39,861 nucleotides of DNA from a virus: positions 1 to 39,861 of IMG/VR virus record IMGVR_UViG_3300020572_000018. One strand, written 5' to 3'. Made by a program: the position numbers and the translations under genes. The notes beneath the pieces are model-generated. The model worked only from the letters and a program-made list of their open reading frames with translations. It ran no database searches and was not told the origin of the DNA. This document shows positions 1-9,559 of this stretch, piece after piece. Within the stretch, counting starts at the first letter, position 1. The number at the start of each line of letters is the position of its first letter.

Positions 1-14
1 TTTTTAATATTATA

Positions 15-245
15 TTACATAGAACTTAGTATACCTAATACTTCTATTCTTTTAGCAGTATATTGCTCTTCTGTAATAACTTCCCAACCATCTCTGTTGG
101 TAATAGCCATCATACTGTCATATGTTACAGGAGAACCAATATAACTTACTGATTTAGAATCTACAGTATCATTAACTTGTTCTATTGTTTTTAGTTCATC
201 ATCTAGTTTAAAATGACTCACTCTGAATTTGTAATACGTGTTCAT
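15..245 (-). CDS. Small protein after the propeller adhesin
   Basis: A 76-residue protein that I do not recognise. It has no signal peptide or membrane segment and is rich in charged and polar residues. It lies 21 bases downstream of the 824-residue adhesin gene, the same arrangement seen for the 65-residue and 84-residue genes that follow two other fibres. By that analogy it may be a fibre chaperone or cap, but this is inference from position only. The ATG is preceded by an AT-rich leader without a Shine-Dalgarno sequence. The stop codon lies 14 bases from the window edge, so what comes next is unknown. Confidence 0.6.
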   Translation of the reverse strand: MNTYYKFRVSHFKLDDELKTIEQVNDTVDSKSVSYIGSPVTYDSMMAITNRDGWEVITEEQYTAKRIEVLGILSSM

Positions 246-266
246 ATTATTTTATTTTTATATTTA

Positions 267-2741
267 TTATTGTGGAGTTTCATAACCACTACAAAATGAT
301 TCTGTATAAACCATACCGCCACTTACACTTGTTGCACAGAAAGTATCAAATGGATACAAATATTCAGAATAGAAATGACCTAAACAATCTGTATAATATA
401 CCCAACCATAATCAGTTACATAATACTGCAAACAAGTAGGAGGAGGAGTACAGCAGTAACTACTATTAGCTTCAACTAATGAACCGCTCACTCTTGTTTG
501 ATTATATGTAGCAGAGTTTTCATTTAAGTCTATTTCCATGTAATACTTGTCACAACCAGAGCATCCGTAGCTTCCAAATAGTATAGTCCAATCAGGACTT
601 GTGTTTTGACCACAAGTACCACCACAATAAGTACTATTTGATTCTGCTAAGGTAGCACTTATTCTTATTTCATTATAAGTTGGTGAACAAGTATTTAGAT
701 CTATTTCATCATAATATTTATCACAACCTGAACAAGTATAACTACCAAATAATAAAGTCCAATCAGCAGCTGTAGACTGACCACAACATACACTACAGTT
801 TGAACCTCCACTCACCCAACGTAAAGTGGTATAACCAGAAGCACATGAGTTAGTTTGTTGTTGTTCTATTTGACTTACACAATCAAGACATCTTCCCTCA
901 CCAGTAGCTGTCCACACTTGAGTGGTTGATTGACCACAGCATCCTCCACAATATGTGCTATTAGATTCAGCTAGTACAGAACTTATTCTTATTTGGTTAT
1001 AAGTGGCAGAACAAGTGTTAAGATCTATTTCGTTATAATACTTATTACATCCACTACAAGTGTAACTAAAAAATATTAGTGTCCAGTCTGCTGCAGTGCT
1101 ACAAGCTGATCCTCCGGCAACCCATCTTGTAGTATTATATCCTGTAGCACATACATTAGTTTGTACTTGTTCTTTTTGATTTACACAACTTTCACATCTA
1201 GTAACTTCTGTATCTACCCAAGTTTGAGTAGTACTTGGAGAAGCATTAGCAGGACTAGTTACATAAATTATATCATTTAACTTATATTGATTATATGTAC
1301 TTGAACAAGATCTATCATCTATATAAACTATAGTTGATGTTACAGATCCTGCACTACATGTATAATAATAAGATCCAGAAGCTACCCAGTTTGCACCAAG
1401 ACAAGGAGGTGGTGGAGCTGAATAGACATAAGCTTTTCTATATATTTGATTCCAATAATAAGTAGTAGTAGCTTTTGGTATAAAAATTACACCACCATTA
1501 TTACTATAATTAAACTGTCCTATTCCATATAACATCATTGCTATATAGTTATTTGTAATACCTGTAGTAACAGCATTACCGCCAGCTATACCCTTATTAC
1601 CAGTATAACCTTCTGTTAATGTAAAGTTAGCTCCATAATTAGAAGAAGTAATTACTAAAGGTGGTAATCCTGGCTCACCATTAAATACCCAATCATTTTC
1701 ATTAGTTGCACCCACCATGGTTTTACCATCATCTGTTATTGTAGCAGAAATAAAACCTACATGTGATCTACCACCTGCAAAAAAAGCAGTTGTATTTGAA
1801 AACTTTTCAGACCAACTTACACCATAGTTATTAGAAACATATGCTTTTACTCCTACTGAACCAAAAAGACCAGGTTTATGCCAATCAGAAGTTATAAACT
1901 GATTTTGTCCAGTATAGTCTATAGCTATATCAGCAAATCCAGCAAACTCACTACCACCACTTTTTGTCCATGTAGCTCCATAGTTACTTGAATAAATTCT
2001 AAAAGACCAAGGTCTAAGATTATTAGGAAATCCAGGAGTTACATTATAAGCAAAAACAGCAGTTATATATTGACCATTTCCTGATACAGCTACTTTTGCT
2101 GATGGGGCACCATATAATTCATATCCAGTTGGATCTGCATAAACTCCAGAAAATGAACTTCCATAATCTGATGAAGCAACTACTCTTGCATTTCTATTAC
2201 CAGCTGCAGTTGTAGAAAGTCCAGAAACAGCAACGTATTGACCATTAGCAGACATTGAAACACCAAAAGGATAAAACCCTGCAAGTATGCCACTTAATAA
2301 CTTAGCTGTAAAAGATACACCACCATCAGTAGATATATATACAGTATTATTTTGGTCACCAGCTACTACTGCAATATATGATCCTGTAGAATCTCCAGCT
2401 ATACCATTCCAATATTGTGATGGTAATCCTGAAAGAGCTGTAAAAGTGTTACCTCCATCTATTGATTTATAACCAGCTGTAGCTGCCACCCCATACATTA
2501 TATATGGAGATGCAACAGTAATACCTGATAAGTCCTGTTTAGTAACTAATCTATTAGATGCTTTAGCAACATATGAAGGAAGAGACGTATTAATATTTAT
2601 GTATGTGTTAGCTTCAGCTTTAGTAACTTGTCTATTACTAGTTGGTATACTAGTTTTAGCAGTAAAGGCTCCTTGTGCTACACCACTTTGTAAATTAGTA
2701 TAGCTAACAGTTTGATTATTTTGTAAATCACTATAAGCCAT
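267..2741 (-). CDS. Adhesin: Asp-box beta-propeller plus Cys-rich repeats
   Basis: An 824-residue probable receptor-binding or virion-decorating protein. Residues ~90-440 carry seven Asp-box-like motifs (such as SIDGGNTF, STDGGVSF, SSNYGATW, SNNYGVSW), which mark the blades of a BNR/sialidase-type beta-propeller. No sialidase active site could be assigned. After a PPPP linker at about residue 445 the protein changes to Cys-rich repeats: three good copies of a unit with CSGC-KYY-EIDLN, TYN-R and AES/AEANS(S/T)YC, separated by segments with RC-x-x-C and W(V)-GGS. A PPP linker precedes the Tyr/Cys-rich C-terminus. The gene starts two bases after the 934-residue fibre gene ends and begins a fibre-plus-small-gene pair. 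So many cysteines in a protein folded in the cytoplasm is odd; metal binding or disulfides formed after lysis are possible. Confidence 0.75.
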   Translation of the reverse strand: MAYSDLQNNQTVSYTNLQSGVAQGAFTAKTSIPTSNRQVTKAEANTYININTSLPSYVAKASNRLVTKQDLSGITVASPYIMYGVAATAGYKSIDGGNTFTALSGLPSQYWNGIAGDSTGSYIAVVAGDQNNTVYISTDGGVSFTAKLLSGILAGFYPFGVSMSANGQYVAVSGLSTTAAGNRNARVVASSDYGSSFSGVYADPTGYELYGAPSAKVAVSGNGQYITAVFAYNVTPGFPNNLRPWSFRIYSSNYGATWTKSGGSEFAGFADIAIDYTGQNQFITSDWHKPGLFGSVGVKAYVSNNYGVSWSEKFSNTTAFFAGGRSHVGFISATITDDGKTMVGATNENDWVFNGEPGLPPLVITSSNYGANFTLTEGYTGNKGIAGGNAVTTGITNNYIAMMLYGIGQFNYSNNGGVIFIPKATTTYYWNQIYRKAYVYSAPPPPCLGANWVASGSYYYTCSAGSVTSTIVYIDDRSCSSTYNQYKLNDIIYVTSPANASPSTTQTWVDTEVTRCESCVNQKEQVQTNVCATGYNTTRWVAGGSACSTAADWTLIFFSYTCSGCNKYYNEIDLNTCSATYNQIRISSVLAESNSTYCGGCCGQSTTQVWTATGEGRCLDCVSQIEQQQTNSCASGYTTLRWVSGGSNCSVCCGQSTAADWTLLFGSYTCSGCDKYYDEIDLNTCSPTYNEIRISATLAESNSTYCGGTCGQNTSPDWTILFGSYGCSGCDKYYMEIDLNENSATYNQTRVSGSLVEANSSYCCTPPPTCLQYYVTDYGWVYYTDCLGHFYSEYLYPFDTFCATSVSGGMVYTESFCSGYETPQ

Positions 2742-2743
2742 TA

Positions 2744-5548
2744 TTATTTTAATTTAGCTTCAAGTTCTGCAATACGCTTTTCTAATGCTGCTATTTTAGC
2801 TGTATGTATTTGACGATAAGATAAACTTAATATACCATCTTTATCTTTAAGTAGGGCACTATCTAATACCCCCTCAAAGTCTTGAGCAAAATAACCTAAT
2901 TCTTCTTTTCCTTCTTTTATATACGACTTAGCTGTTATTGTTTCTATACCAGCAATAACAGGATTTTCTTTAAGAAGTGTTTTAAATCTCTTATCTGAAA
3001 ATTCATAATAGGCATCTGCATAAACGCCACCACCTGCCAACACTTTAAATCTTGTAGTAACATTACTTTCATTTAATACCCAATCATTATTAAACATGGA
3101 AATATCCCATGTTTTATTACTTGAGTCTCCATTGATGAATACCATAGAAGCACTAGTATTACTACCCACTGAAGTTATTGGTCCTGTACTTGATGTATAG
3201 AATATTACACCTGCATTCTTTGTAACCTTAGCAACTACATAGCTATCTGCTATCAAACATAATGCTCCTCCTCTATAGTTACCAATCTCTGCATCATATC
3301 CTAGTGATGGATATATTCTAATACCAGATTTATTTGTAGATCCGGTTGCATTTAAATCTACATAAGGTTGTATTTGGCTAATAGTTAATGGTGTATTAGA
3401 TGCACCATTAATAGTTACATCACCAGATATAGTTCCGCCACTAGTAGAATACCAACTTCCATAATTACCAAGGTCATTAGTAAATGAACTTAATGCTGTT
3501 GGTCTACCTGTTATACTTGTCCATGCTAAACTTGTTACTATTGTATCAGCATCATCACGCCAAGCTGGATTACCAGATGCGTCTGTCTTCCATACTTTAT
3601 TAGCCACTGCTCCTGGGGCAGCTACGTAACCTGCTACGTTAACAGAGTTAGCAACCCATGTATTAGTATCAGTGTCTGTATCAGGAGGAACTTGCCATGT
3701 ACCATCTTCCCTCAAATACTTAGTAGTTCCTGCTCCTGCTGGAGCTGCTGGAGTTAATCCATTAGCACTTCTTGTAAAAACTACATAAGTAGTATCATTA
3801 TCAGCTCCCCATACTGCTGTACCATCTGATGAATATCTTAATATCTGACCAGCTGCTCCTCCTGCTGGAATATGTTTATTACCAGCAGTAGTTGGATGAA
3901 CATAAATTGTGTCAGTATCGGTATCTGGTGGTATTACCCACGTACCATCTTCTCGTAAATAACGAGTAGTAGTTGATCCTCCAGGATTAGGTACAAGTCC
4001 TGCTACTGTTCTTGTAAAGTTAGAGTAGGTTGTATTAGTATCTGTGTCTGTTGAACTAATTGTAAATTCTGTAGCACTAGTTCTAGTTATAGTTGTTGCT
4101 CCACCTCCTGTAAATGTAATATCACTAGCAGAAGCATCTGAACCAGTAAGTCTAATTTTAGTTGTTGAAACTGGTATAGTTAAACTATAAGTTGTATTAG
4201 TATCTATATAAGATGTAATGTATCCGGGTCCGTTAGTTAACTGATTAAGATTAGTTAAGTTACCAACATGCCATATTGTATTACCATTTACTTTAGCAGC
4301 ACTATCATTAGGAACAGATATATTAAACCAATCATCTGCATCATTAGTAAGATACACTTCTAAAGACATAGATTCACCAGCACGAGTTATTAATCTCATA
4401 CCGGCTGTATCACCGCTTCCTCCAAATACATCATTTGGAAACTTAAGACCATTAGCTGCACCTTCTTTTAGAGTGATGGCACCTGTCATAATTCCACCGG
4501 CTAGTGGTAAACCACCTAGTCCGGCTAATGTATAAATAGGTAATGTCTGAAAAGTTTTATCACCTCTCCAATATTGTGCTGTAGTACCAGCTGTAATAGC
4601 TGGTTCTTTAGTACCAATTAATGTAGTGATAGTTGTACTAAAATTAGCATCATCTCCAAGAGCAGCAGCTAACTCATTAAGAGTGTTTAGTGTACTTGGT
4701 GCTGTATCTATTAAATTAGATATACTTGTATCTACATAAGTTTTTAAAGCATAGCTTGGTTTATCTGCTGTCCATACAGGATCTGTTTCTGTAAAAGAAG
4801 TTAAATAACCAGCTAATGCATGATTGCCCCAGCCAAATGCAGTATCAGCTTTAGTTCCTTGTGCAGAAGTTGCTGCATCTGTTATTCCATAACCAGCAAG
4901 TGTTGTAGGTTTAGAAGTTAATGAAGCAAATGTATGAGTGTGATCTATTAAAGAATATAAACCAGCGTGGTTTCCCCAACTAAAAGCAGTGTTCCAGTTA
5001 GCAGAGTTATTAACTATACTTGGTTCCCATGAAACACCATTAGATAAAGCTATACCTGCAGATGGATAAACCATTGAAGCTACACTAAATATTCTATCTC
5101 TAGATAAATCAGCTGTTTGACCATTAATGGTTATAGTTCTTGTAAGAGGAACAAAGTTAGTAGGACTAGATGTACCTGATCCATACTGAGGTATATTAAG
5201 TATACCTGTAATACTATCATAAGTAGCCGGACCAGATGTATTAAATGTAGTTAAGGCTATAGCTTTTCTAACTCTATCAATACTAAAATATAAAGCATGT
5301 CTACCTTCTGTTATTTGGTCTGTAGTATAGTCTCCAAATTTTGCAACAACTACTCCGGTTCTACCAAATACAGAAGTAACAAGATTACCACCACTCTGTG
5401 TAATAAGCTGTGCCACTGTAGCAGATGATATCCTACCGTTAACTCCAGGCACAAGAACTCTAGCCTGCGTACCAGTAGTAGCAGGTATAGAAGCTAGTGA
5501 TAGTCCAGCAGGAAAATATATATTACCAAATGAGTCAGTAGTAAACAA
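2744..5548 (-). CDS. Tail fibre with C-terminal S74 self-cleaving chaperone
   Basis: A 934-residue fibre. The N-terminus (DSFGNIYFPAGLSL) resembles the anchor of the other fibres. A FGRTGVVVA-GDYTT motif lies at ~60-75, a TLNELAAALGDD repeat at ~290, and several TDTDTNTTY-type Thr/Asp repeats in the middle. The C-terminal ~85 residues match the peptidase S74 intramolecular chaperone: S851-D-K-R-F-K, then GYFAQDFE and a coiled-coil tail (IAALEKRIAELEAK). In this family the chaperone trimerises the fibre and cuts itself off before that serine. An in-frame TAA lies two codons upstream and no ATG fits, so the start appears to be TTG; the anchor-like N-terminus supports it. It follows the 1326-residue S74 fibre by 11 bases. 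Confidence 0.85.
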   Translation of the reverse strand: MFTTDSFGNIYFPAGLSLASIPATTGTQARVLVPGVNGRISSATVAQLITQSGGNLVTSVFGRTGVVVAKFGDYTTDQITEGRHALYFSIDRVRKAIALTTFNTSGPATYDSITGILNIPQYGSGTSSPTNFVPLTRTITINGQTADLSRDRIFSVASMVYPSAGIALSNGVSWEPSIVNNSANWNTAFSWGNHAGLYSLIDHTHTFASLTSKPTTLAGYGITDAATSAQGTKADTAFGWGNHALAGYLTSFTETDPVWTADKPSYALKTYVDTSISNLIDTAPSTLNTLNELAAALGDDANFSTTITTLIGTKEPAITAGTTAQYWRGDKTFQTLPIYTLAGLGGLPLAGGIMTGAITLKEGAANGLKFPNDVFGGSGDTAGMRLITRAGESMSLEVYLTNDADDWFNISVPNDSAAKVNGNTIWHVGNLTNLNQLTNGPGYITSYIDTNTTYSLTIPVSTTKIRLTGSDASASDITFTGGGATTITRTSATEFTISSTDTDTNTTYSNFTRTVAGLVPNPGGSTTTRYLREDGTWVIPPDTDTDTIYVHPTTAGNKHIPAGGAAGQILRYSSDGTAVWGADNDTTYVVFTRSANGLTPAAPAGAGTTKYLREDGTWQVPPDTDTDTNTWVANSVNVAGYVAAPGAVANKVWKTDASGNPAWRDDADTIVTSLAWTSITGRPTALSSFTNDLGNYGSWYSTSGGTISGDVTINGASNTPLTISQIQPYVDLNATGSTNKSGIRIYPSLGYDAEIGNYRGGALCLIADSYVVAKVTKNAGVIFYTSSTGPITSVGSNTSASMVFINGDSSNKTWDISMFNNDWVLNESNVTTRFKVLAGGGVYADAYYEFSDKRFKTLLKENPVIAGIETITAKSYIKEGKEELGYFAQDFEGVLDSALLKDKDGILSLSYRQIHTAKIAALEKRIAELEAKLK

Positions 5549-5559
5549 AGCTTATATGA

Positions 5560-8500
5560 TTAATTCTGAATTAATGAGTCTAACTTATTTTTAAGTTCTT
5601 CAATTTGTAATTGTTGTTCTTTAATAGCTTCAATAAATAAAGCAGCCATGTTACCATACGCTACAGAGTACATATCTTTTTCTGTACCTGAAACTATTTC
5701 CGGCATTACTTTTAATACTTCTTGAGCAATTACACCAGCATGCCTTTTACTTTGATCTTCTAATTTTGCATCTTTTCTAGTAAATGTTACACCTCTTATA
5801 GCTTGAATTTTTTCAATAGCATTTGTTACTAATTCTATATTATCTTTTACTCTTTCATCAGAATAAGCTACTATATCATTTTGAGCCCATATTGTAACAG
5901 CACCCCCACCTATTGTTGCATTTATTGTTGCAGCTTCACAAACATATAATCCCCAACTACTTGTTTTACCACTACCCCAAAAATTTGGATGAGCATAACC
6001 TATACCATACATGTTTATTAAAGAAGTATCATTTGGAGTATAAGAACTACCAATAGTATAAATAGGATTTGTATTACTAGAATTACCCCCAACACTATTA
6101 TATGAACCTACAAAATATCCAGAAGAGTGACTTGTTCTTCCTATAGTACCAGACATATTACCACCTGCTAAAGGAAGTTTTGTAGTATCTGATGTAATCC
6201 ATCCTCCATAGTTTCCTAATTGACTTCTAACATGAGCTATAGACGACTTTCTTAACCAACCATCTCCATTACTTGTATAGAATGAATTAATAGTTGGATT
6301 CTCTGTTTCAGATACAGAAGAATTAATATAATAAGCATATATGTAGTTATTTGCATCTCTAATTACTACTGTATTAGCTCCAATAGGACCAGAAGGAGCA
6401 TATCCTCCAACTGTTGATGCATTACCTCCATTTGCTGGAGCTGAACCTGCTGTTGTTGCATAAGCTGCAGCTATTAAACTTGTTGTATAAGGTCCATCAA
6501 CTGCAACTGAATTATCTATTGCTCCAATTGATACAGCCCAAGTTCCTGTAGTCCAATTGACACCACCAGGATTATTAAACCCATTTGAAAACTCTGTTAC
6601 ATGAACTTGTGGATATGACCAAGTAGTTCCATTTTCTCCAATCCAAACACAACCAGAAGATCCATCAGTTCCATATCTTATTGGAAGTACTGCACCAGTA
6701 TCAGTAGTCAGCATCCATTGGTATCTATTATATGCTGTACTTGGATAAAGATGACAACCTAATTCAATAGTATAACCATTACCTCTTTGACCATATTCAT
6801 ATATTTTAACAGTCATTTTCCACATACCATGAACTGGTGTTCCTGGTGGTAGTTTAATTTTAATTGCACCTGTAACTACAGAAGTTGTTGTTGTATATGA
6901 TGCACCTTTTGGACGAGATAATCCTACATTAAAATTTCCTACTGGGTTTGTTTGAGTTGCAACATAATCAGAGTAACTAGCTAAAGTAGCAGTTGCAGCA
7001 TTACCTGTAATACTTCCAGATGAAGTTATCCATCCTCCATAATTACCTAAGTTATTAGTAAATTCACTTAATGCTGTTGGTCTACCTGATACGTTACCCC
7101 ATGCTATTGCACTTGCTGTATCAGATATTCTTGCAGAGTCAACTCTTACACCATATGTTGAAGAACCATTCCAACCCATTAAGGTAGGATAAGTAGCTGT
7201 CCAAGCTGAATTTGAATTTGTATTATTTACCGCTCCTCCATCAGGTGAAGTACTAGCTGATGCATCAAATATTGTATGATTATTAGCATAGTTTTTCCAC
7301 ATTAACTGACCAGCTACAGCATTATCAGTTACTCCTTTATAGTTAGTTCTACCTGTAGAAAATGTTGTTGCAGTTCCTGCATTACCACTTACAGTAGTTT
7401 GATCACCCGTATTTGTACCTGAAGATGTACCTGAATGAGTTCCACTATAATTTGAAGCTGAAATAGTACCACTAAAACTTGCGTTACCTCCACCACTAAT
7501 AGATGCTACGTTTGCTGATCCTGCCTTCCTAAATATCCAACCTCTAGTGTTGTCAGGGTTCATAGTAAAGTATGTTGCCCAATCTCCAGTTACACTACCA
7601 TGTGTTCCAAATGTTGGAGTACCTGCAAACATAATACCGTAGTTCATTTCACCACCACCATAGGCACCATAAAATGAAATACCATTACCAGTTGAATTTG
7701 AGGTATTGTTTATTCCAAAATATGTTTGATTATTTATACCTATATATCCTGCACCATTTGTTAACTGATTATTGTTTGTAGGAATAGTAGCTGAACTATA
7801 AGCTAAAGAACCAAGTCCTAAAAAAGAACGAACTGCTGCTTGGCTATATTCATACATATAACTATCTCCTGATGATTTACCAGTAATAGATACAGGAGCA
7901 GTAGTTGTAACATTTGTATTAGTAGATTTAAAATAAACAGCGTCTATATATCCATTAGCATCTCTATATACTATAGTATTAGCACTAGCTGTTGTTGTAG
8001 GATTATTAAATCCTGATATAGAACCTGCGGTACCACTTATATTAGTAACACCTGTTATATATCCCGGTCCATTTGTTAACTGATTTAAGTTTGTTAAACT
8101 AGTACTAGTCCAAATTGTTTGCCAGGCTTGTGATGTATTAATTGCAGTAGCATTAAAACTTCTATAAAAAATACCTCCTGATGAGTTAAAACCTAATTGA
8201 CTATAATAATCACCAGAATGTCTATTAAACGTTAAAATACTATTTGAGTTATCAGAAGTTGAAAATAATCCAGTCTGTGGATTAGTAAGAGCATAACTAT
8301 AAATAATAGTTCCACTTCCTTGCTGAGTAGTTAATGCTCCAGATGCTGTTAATATAGATGTTGATCCAGCAGTGCCTGAAATGTTAGTTACTCCCGTTAT
8401 ATATCCTGCAGGATTGGTTGAGTTATAAGGAGTGAATCCAAGAGAAGCTTGTTTACCATCAAGAGCTGTCTGTAAACCTGTTACATCAGAAATGATATGA

Positions 8501-9540
8501 CTATGTGTTGCAGCAGCGTATGAGCCTGATGCTTGCTTGCCATCTAGTGCTGTTTGTAATCCTGTTACATTAGCTATACTATGTGTATGACTAGCTAATG
8601 CAAAATCTCCTGTGTTATTATTAGCAGCTGTACCGAATGTACGATAAGCTACAAAATCTCCTGTAGCTGAGTTTGCTGCTGTACCAAAAGTTCTATATGC
8701 AACAAAGTCTCCTGTATTAGAAGTGGCAGCAGTTCCTAAACCTAAGTTAGTTCTACCATATCCTTGTAGTGTTGCACTTAATCCTTGAGTGTTTATATCC
8801 ACTCTTAATCTATTACCAAGAGCTGTAGATATAGTTGTAGCAAAGCTAGGGTCATTACCCAAAGCTGATGCTAACTCATTAAGTGTGTCAAGAGTGGCAG
8901 GTGCACTAGCTACTAAATTAGATACTTGTGTATTTACATATGATTGTGTTGCATAAGTATTAGCACTAAGATATGATAACACTCTAGCATCTGTATAGTA
9001 TAGATTTGTACCTTCTGATATATCAGAGGTTGTTGCACTGGCTCCTACTGTAACCCTACCTTTAGAGTCTACTGTTACCTTAGTGTATGTACCAATAGTT
9101 ACACCTGAATTAGCTAATGTAAGACTTGTTGTTGTACCGGTTGTTCCTGTACCAGTTACATCTCCTGTAAAAGTAAGTGACCCAGATATAGCAGCAGTTG
9201 TTACAGAAGTAATACGTCCTTTAGAATCTACTGTTACTACAGGTACAAGAGTGGTTGATCCGTAAGTACCGGGCGTCACTGCTGTATTAGCAAGTGTTAA
9301 ATTAATAGATGTAGTACCAGATCCTGTAGCATCACCACTAACAGTAATAGATTGATTACCTGTAATGTAACTAAGACCACTCACGTACGTACGCACCCAT
9401 GCAGTGGTAGTCACCTTAGCACTATTATCATTACCGGCAGGAGGTACAGTCAAAGTAAGACTTGCTGGTAACACAACGTGTCCATCTACATCATACTGAA
9501 ATACATTAAGTATATGGGAGGTCTTCCTTTGTTTGTTCAT
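5560..9540 (-). CDS. Tail fibre with C-terminal S74 self-cleaving chaperone
   Basis: A 1326-residue fibre. The N-terminal anchor contains YDVDGHVVLPASLTLTV, then DNSAKVTTTAWVRTYV, also found in the 1509-residue fibre. GDVTGTGTTG-type beta repeats follow, an EGTNLYYTDARVLSYL motif at ~180, TLNELASALGND at ~220, and three short repeats of the type GTAANSATGDFVAYRTF. LNQLTNGPGYITGV-type repeats punctuate the shaft. The last 100 residues are an S74 intramolecular chaperone with S1227-D-E-R-V-K, HAGVIAQEV and a terminal coiled coil. Cleavage before S1227 is expected from family knowledge. The ATG lies 19 bases after the 684-residue fibre ends. It is the closest functional relative of the S74 fibre immediately downstream, although their central regions differ. 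Confidence 0.88.
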   Translation of the reverse strand: MNKQRKTSHILNVFQYDVDGHVVLPASLTLTVPPAGNDNSAKVTTTAWVRTYVSGLSYITGNQSITVSGDATGSGTTSINLTLANTAVTPGTYGSTTLVPVVTVDSKGRITSVTTAAISGSLTFTGDVTGTGTTGTTTSLTLANSGVTIGTYTKVTVDSKGRVTVGASATTSDISEGTNLYYTDARVLSYLSANTYATQSYVNTQVSNLVASAPATLDTLNELASALGNDPSFATTISTALGNRLRVDINTQGLSATLQGYGRTNLGLGTAATSNTGDFVAYRTFGTAANSATGDFVAYRTFGTAANNNTGDFALASHTHSIANVTGLQTALDGKQASGSYAAATHSHIISDVTGLQTALDGKQASLGFTPYNSTNPAGYITGVTNISGTAGSTSILTASGALTTQQGSGTIIYSYALTNPQTGLFSTSDNSNSILTFNRHSGDYYSQLGFNSSGGIFYRSFNATAINTSQAWQTIWTSTSLTNLNQLTNGPGYITGVTNISGTAGSISGFNNPTTTASANTIVYRDANGYIDAVYFKSTNTNVTTTAPVSITGKSSGDSYMYEYSQAAVRSFLGLGSLAYSSATIPTNNNQLTNGAGYIGINNQTYFGINNTSNSTGNGISFYGAYGGGEMNYGIMFAGTPTFGTHGSVTGDWATYFTMNPDNTRGWIFRKAGSANVASISGGGNASFSGTISASNYSGTHSGTSSGTNTGDQTTVSGNAGTATTFSTGRTNYKGVTDNAVAGQLMWKNYANNHTIFDASASTSPDGGAVNNTNSNSAWTATYPTLMGWNGSSTYGVRVDSARISDTASAIAWGNVSGRPTALSEFTNNLGNYGGWITSSGSITGNAATATLASYSDYVATQTNPVGNFNVGLSRPKGASYTTTTSVVTGAIKIKLPPGTPVHGMWKMTVKIYEYGQRGNGYTIELGCHLYPSTAYNRYQWMLTTDTGAVLPIRYGTDGSSGCVWIGENGTTWSYPQVHVTEFSNGFNNPGGVNWTTGTWAVSIGAIDNSVAVDGPYTTSLIAAAYATTAGSAPANGGNASTVGGYAPSGPIGANTVVIRDANNYIYAYYINSSVSETENPTINSFYTSNGDGWLRKSSIAHVRSQLGNYGGWITSDTTKLPLAGGNMSGTIGRTSHSSGYFVGSYNSVGGNSSNTNPIYTIGSSYTPNDTSLINMYGIGYAHPNFWGSGKTSSWGLYVCEAATINATIGGGAVTIWAQNDIVAYSDERVKDNIELVTNAIEKIQAIRGVTFTRKDAKLEDQSKRHAGVIAQEVLKVMPEIVSGTEKDMYSVAYGNMAALFIEAIKEQQLQIEELKNKLDSLIQN

Positions 9541-9559
9541 TATCTATCTAATTATTATT

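Noticed and set aside
267-2741. Diversity-generating retroelement target
   Set aside because: Variable adhesins of this type invite the idea, but no reverse transcriptase, template repeat or matching variable repeat was seen in the window.
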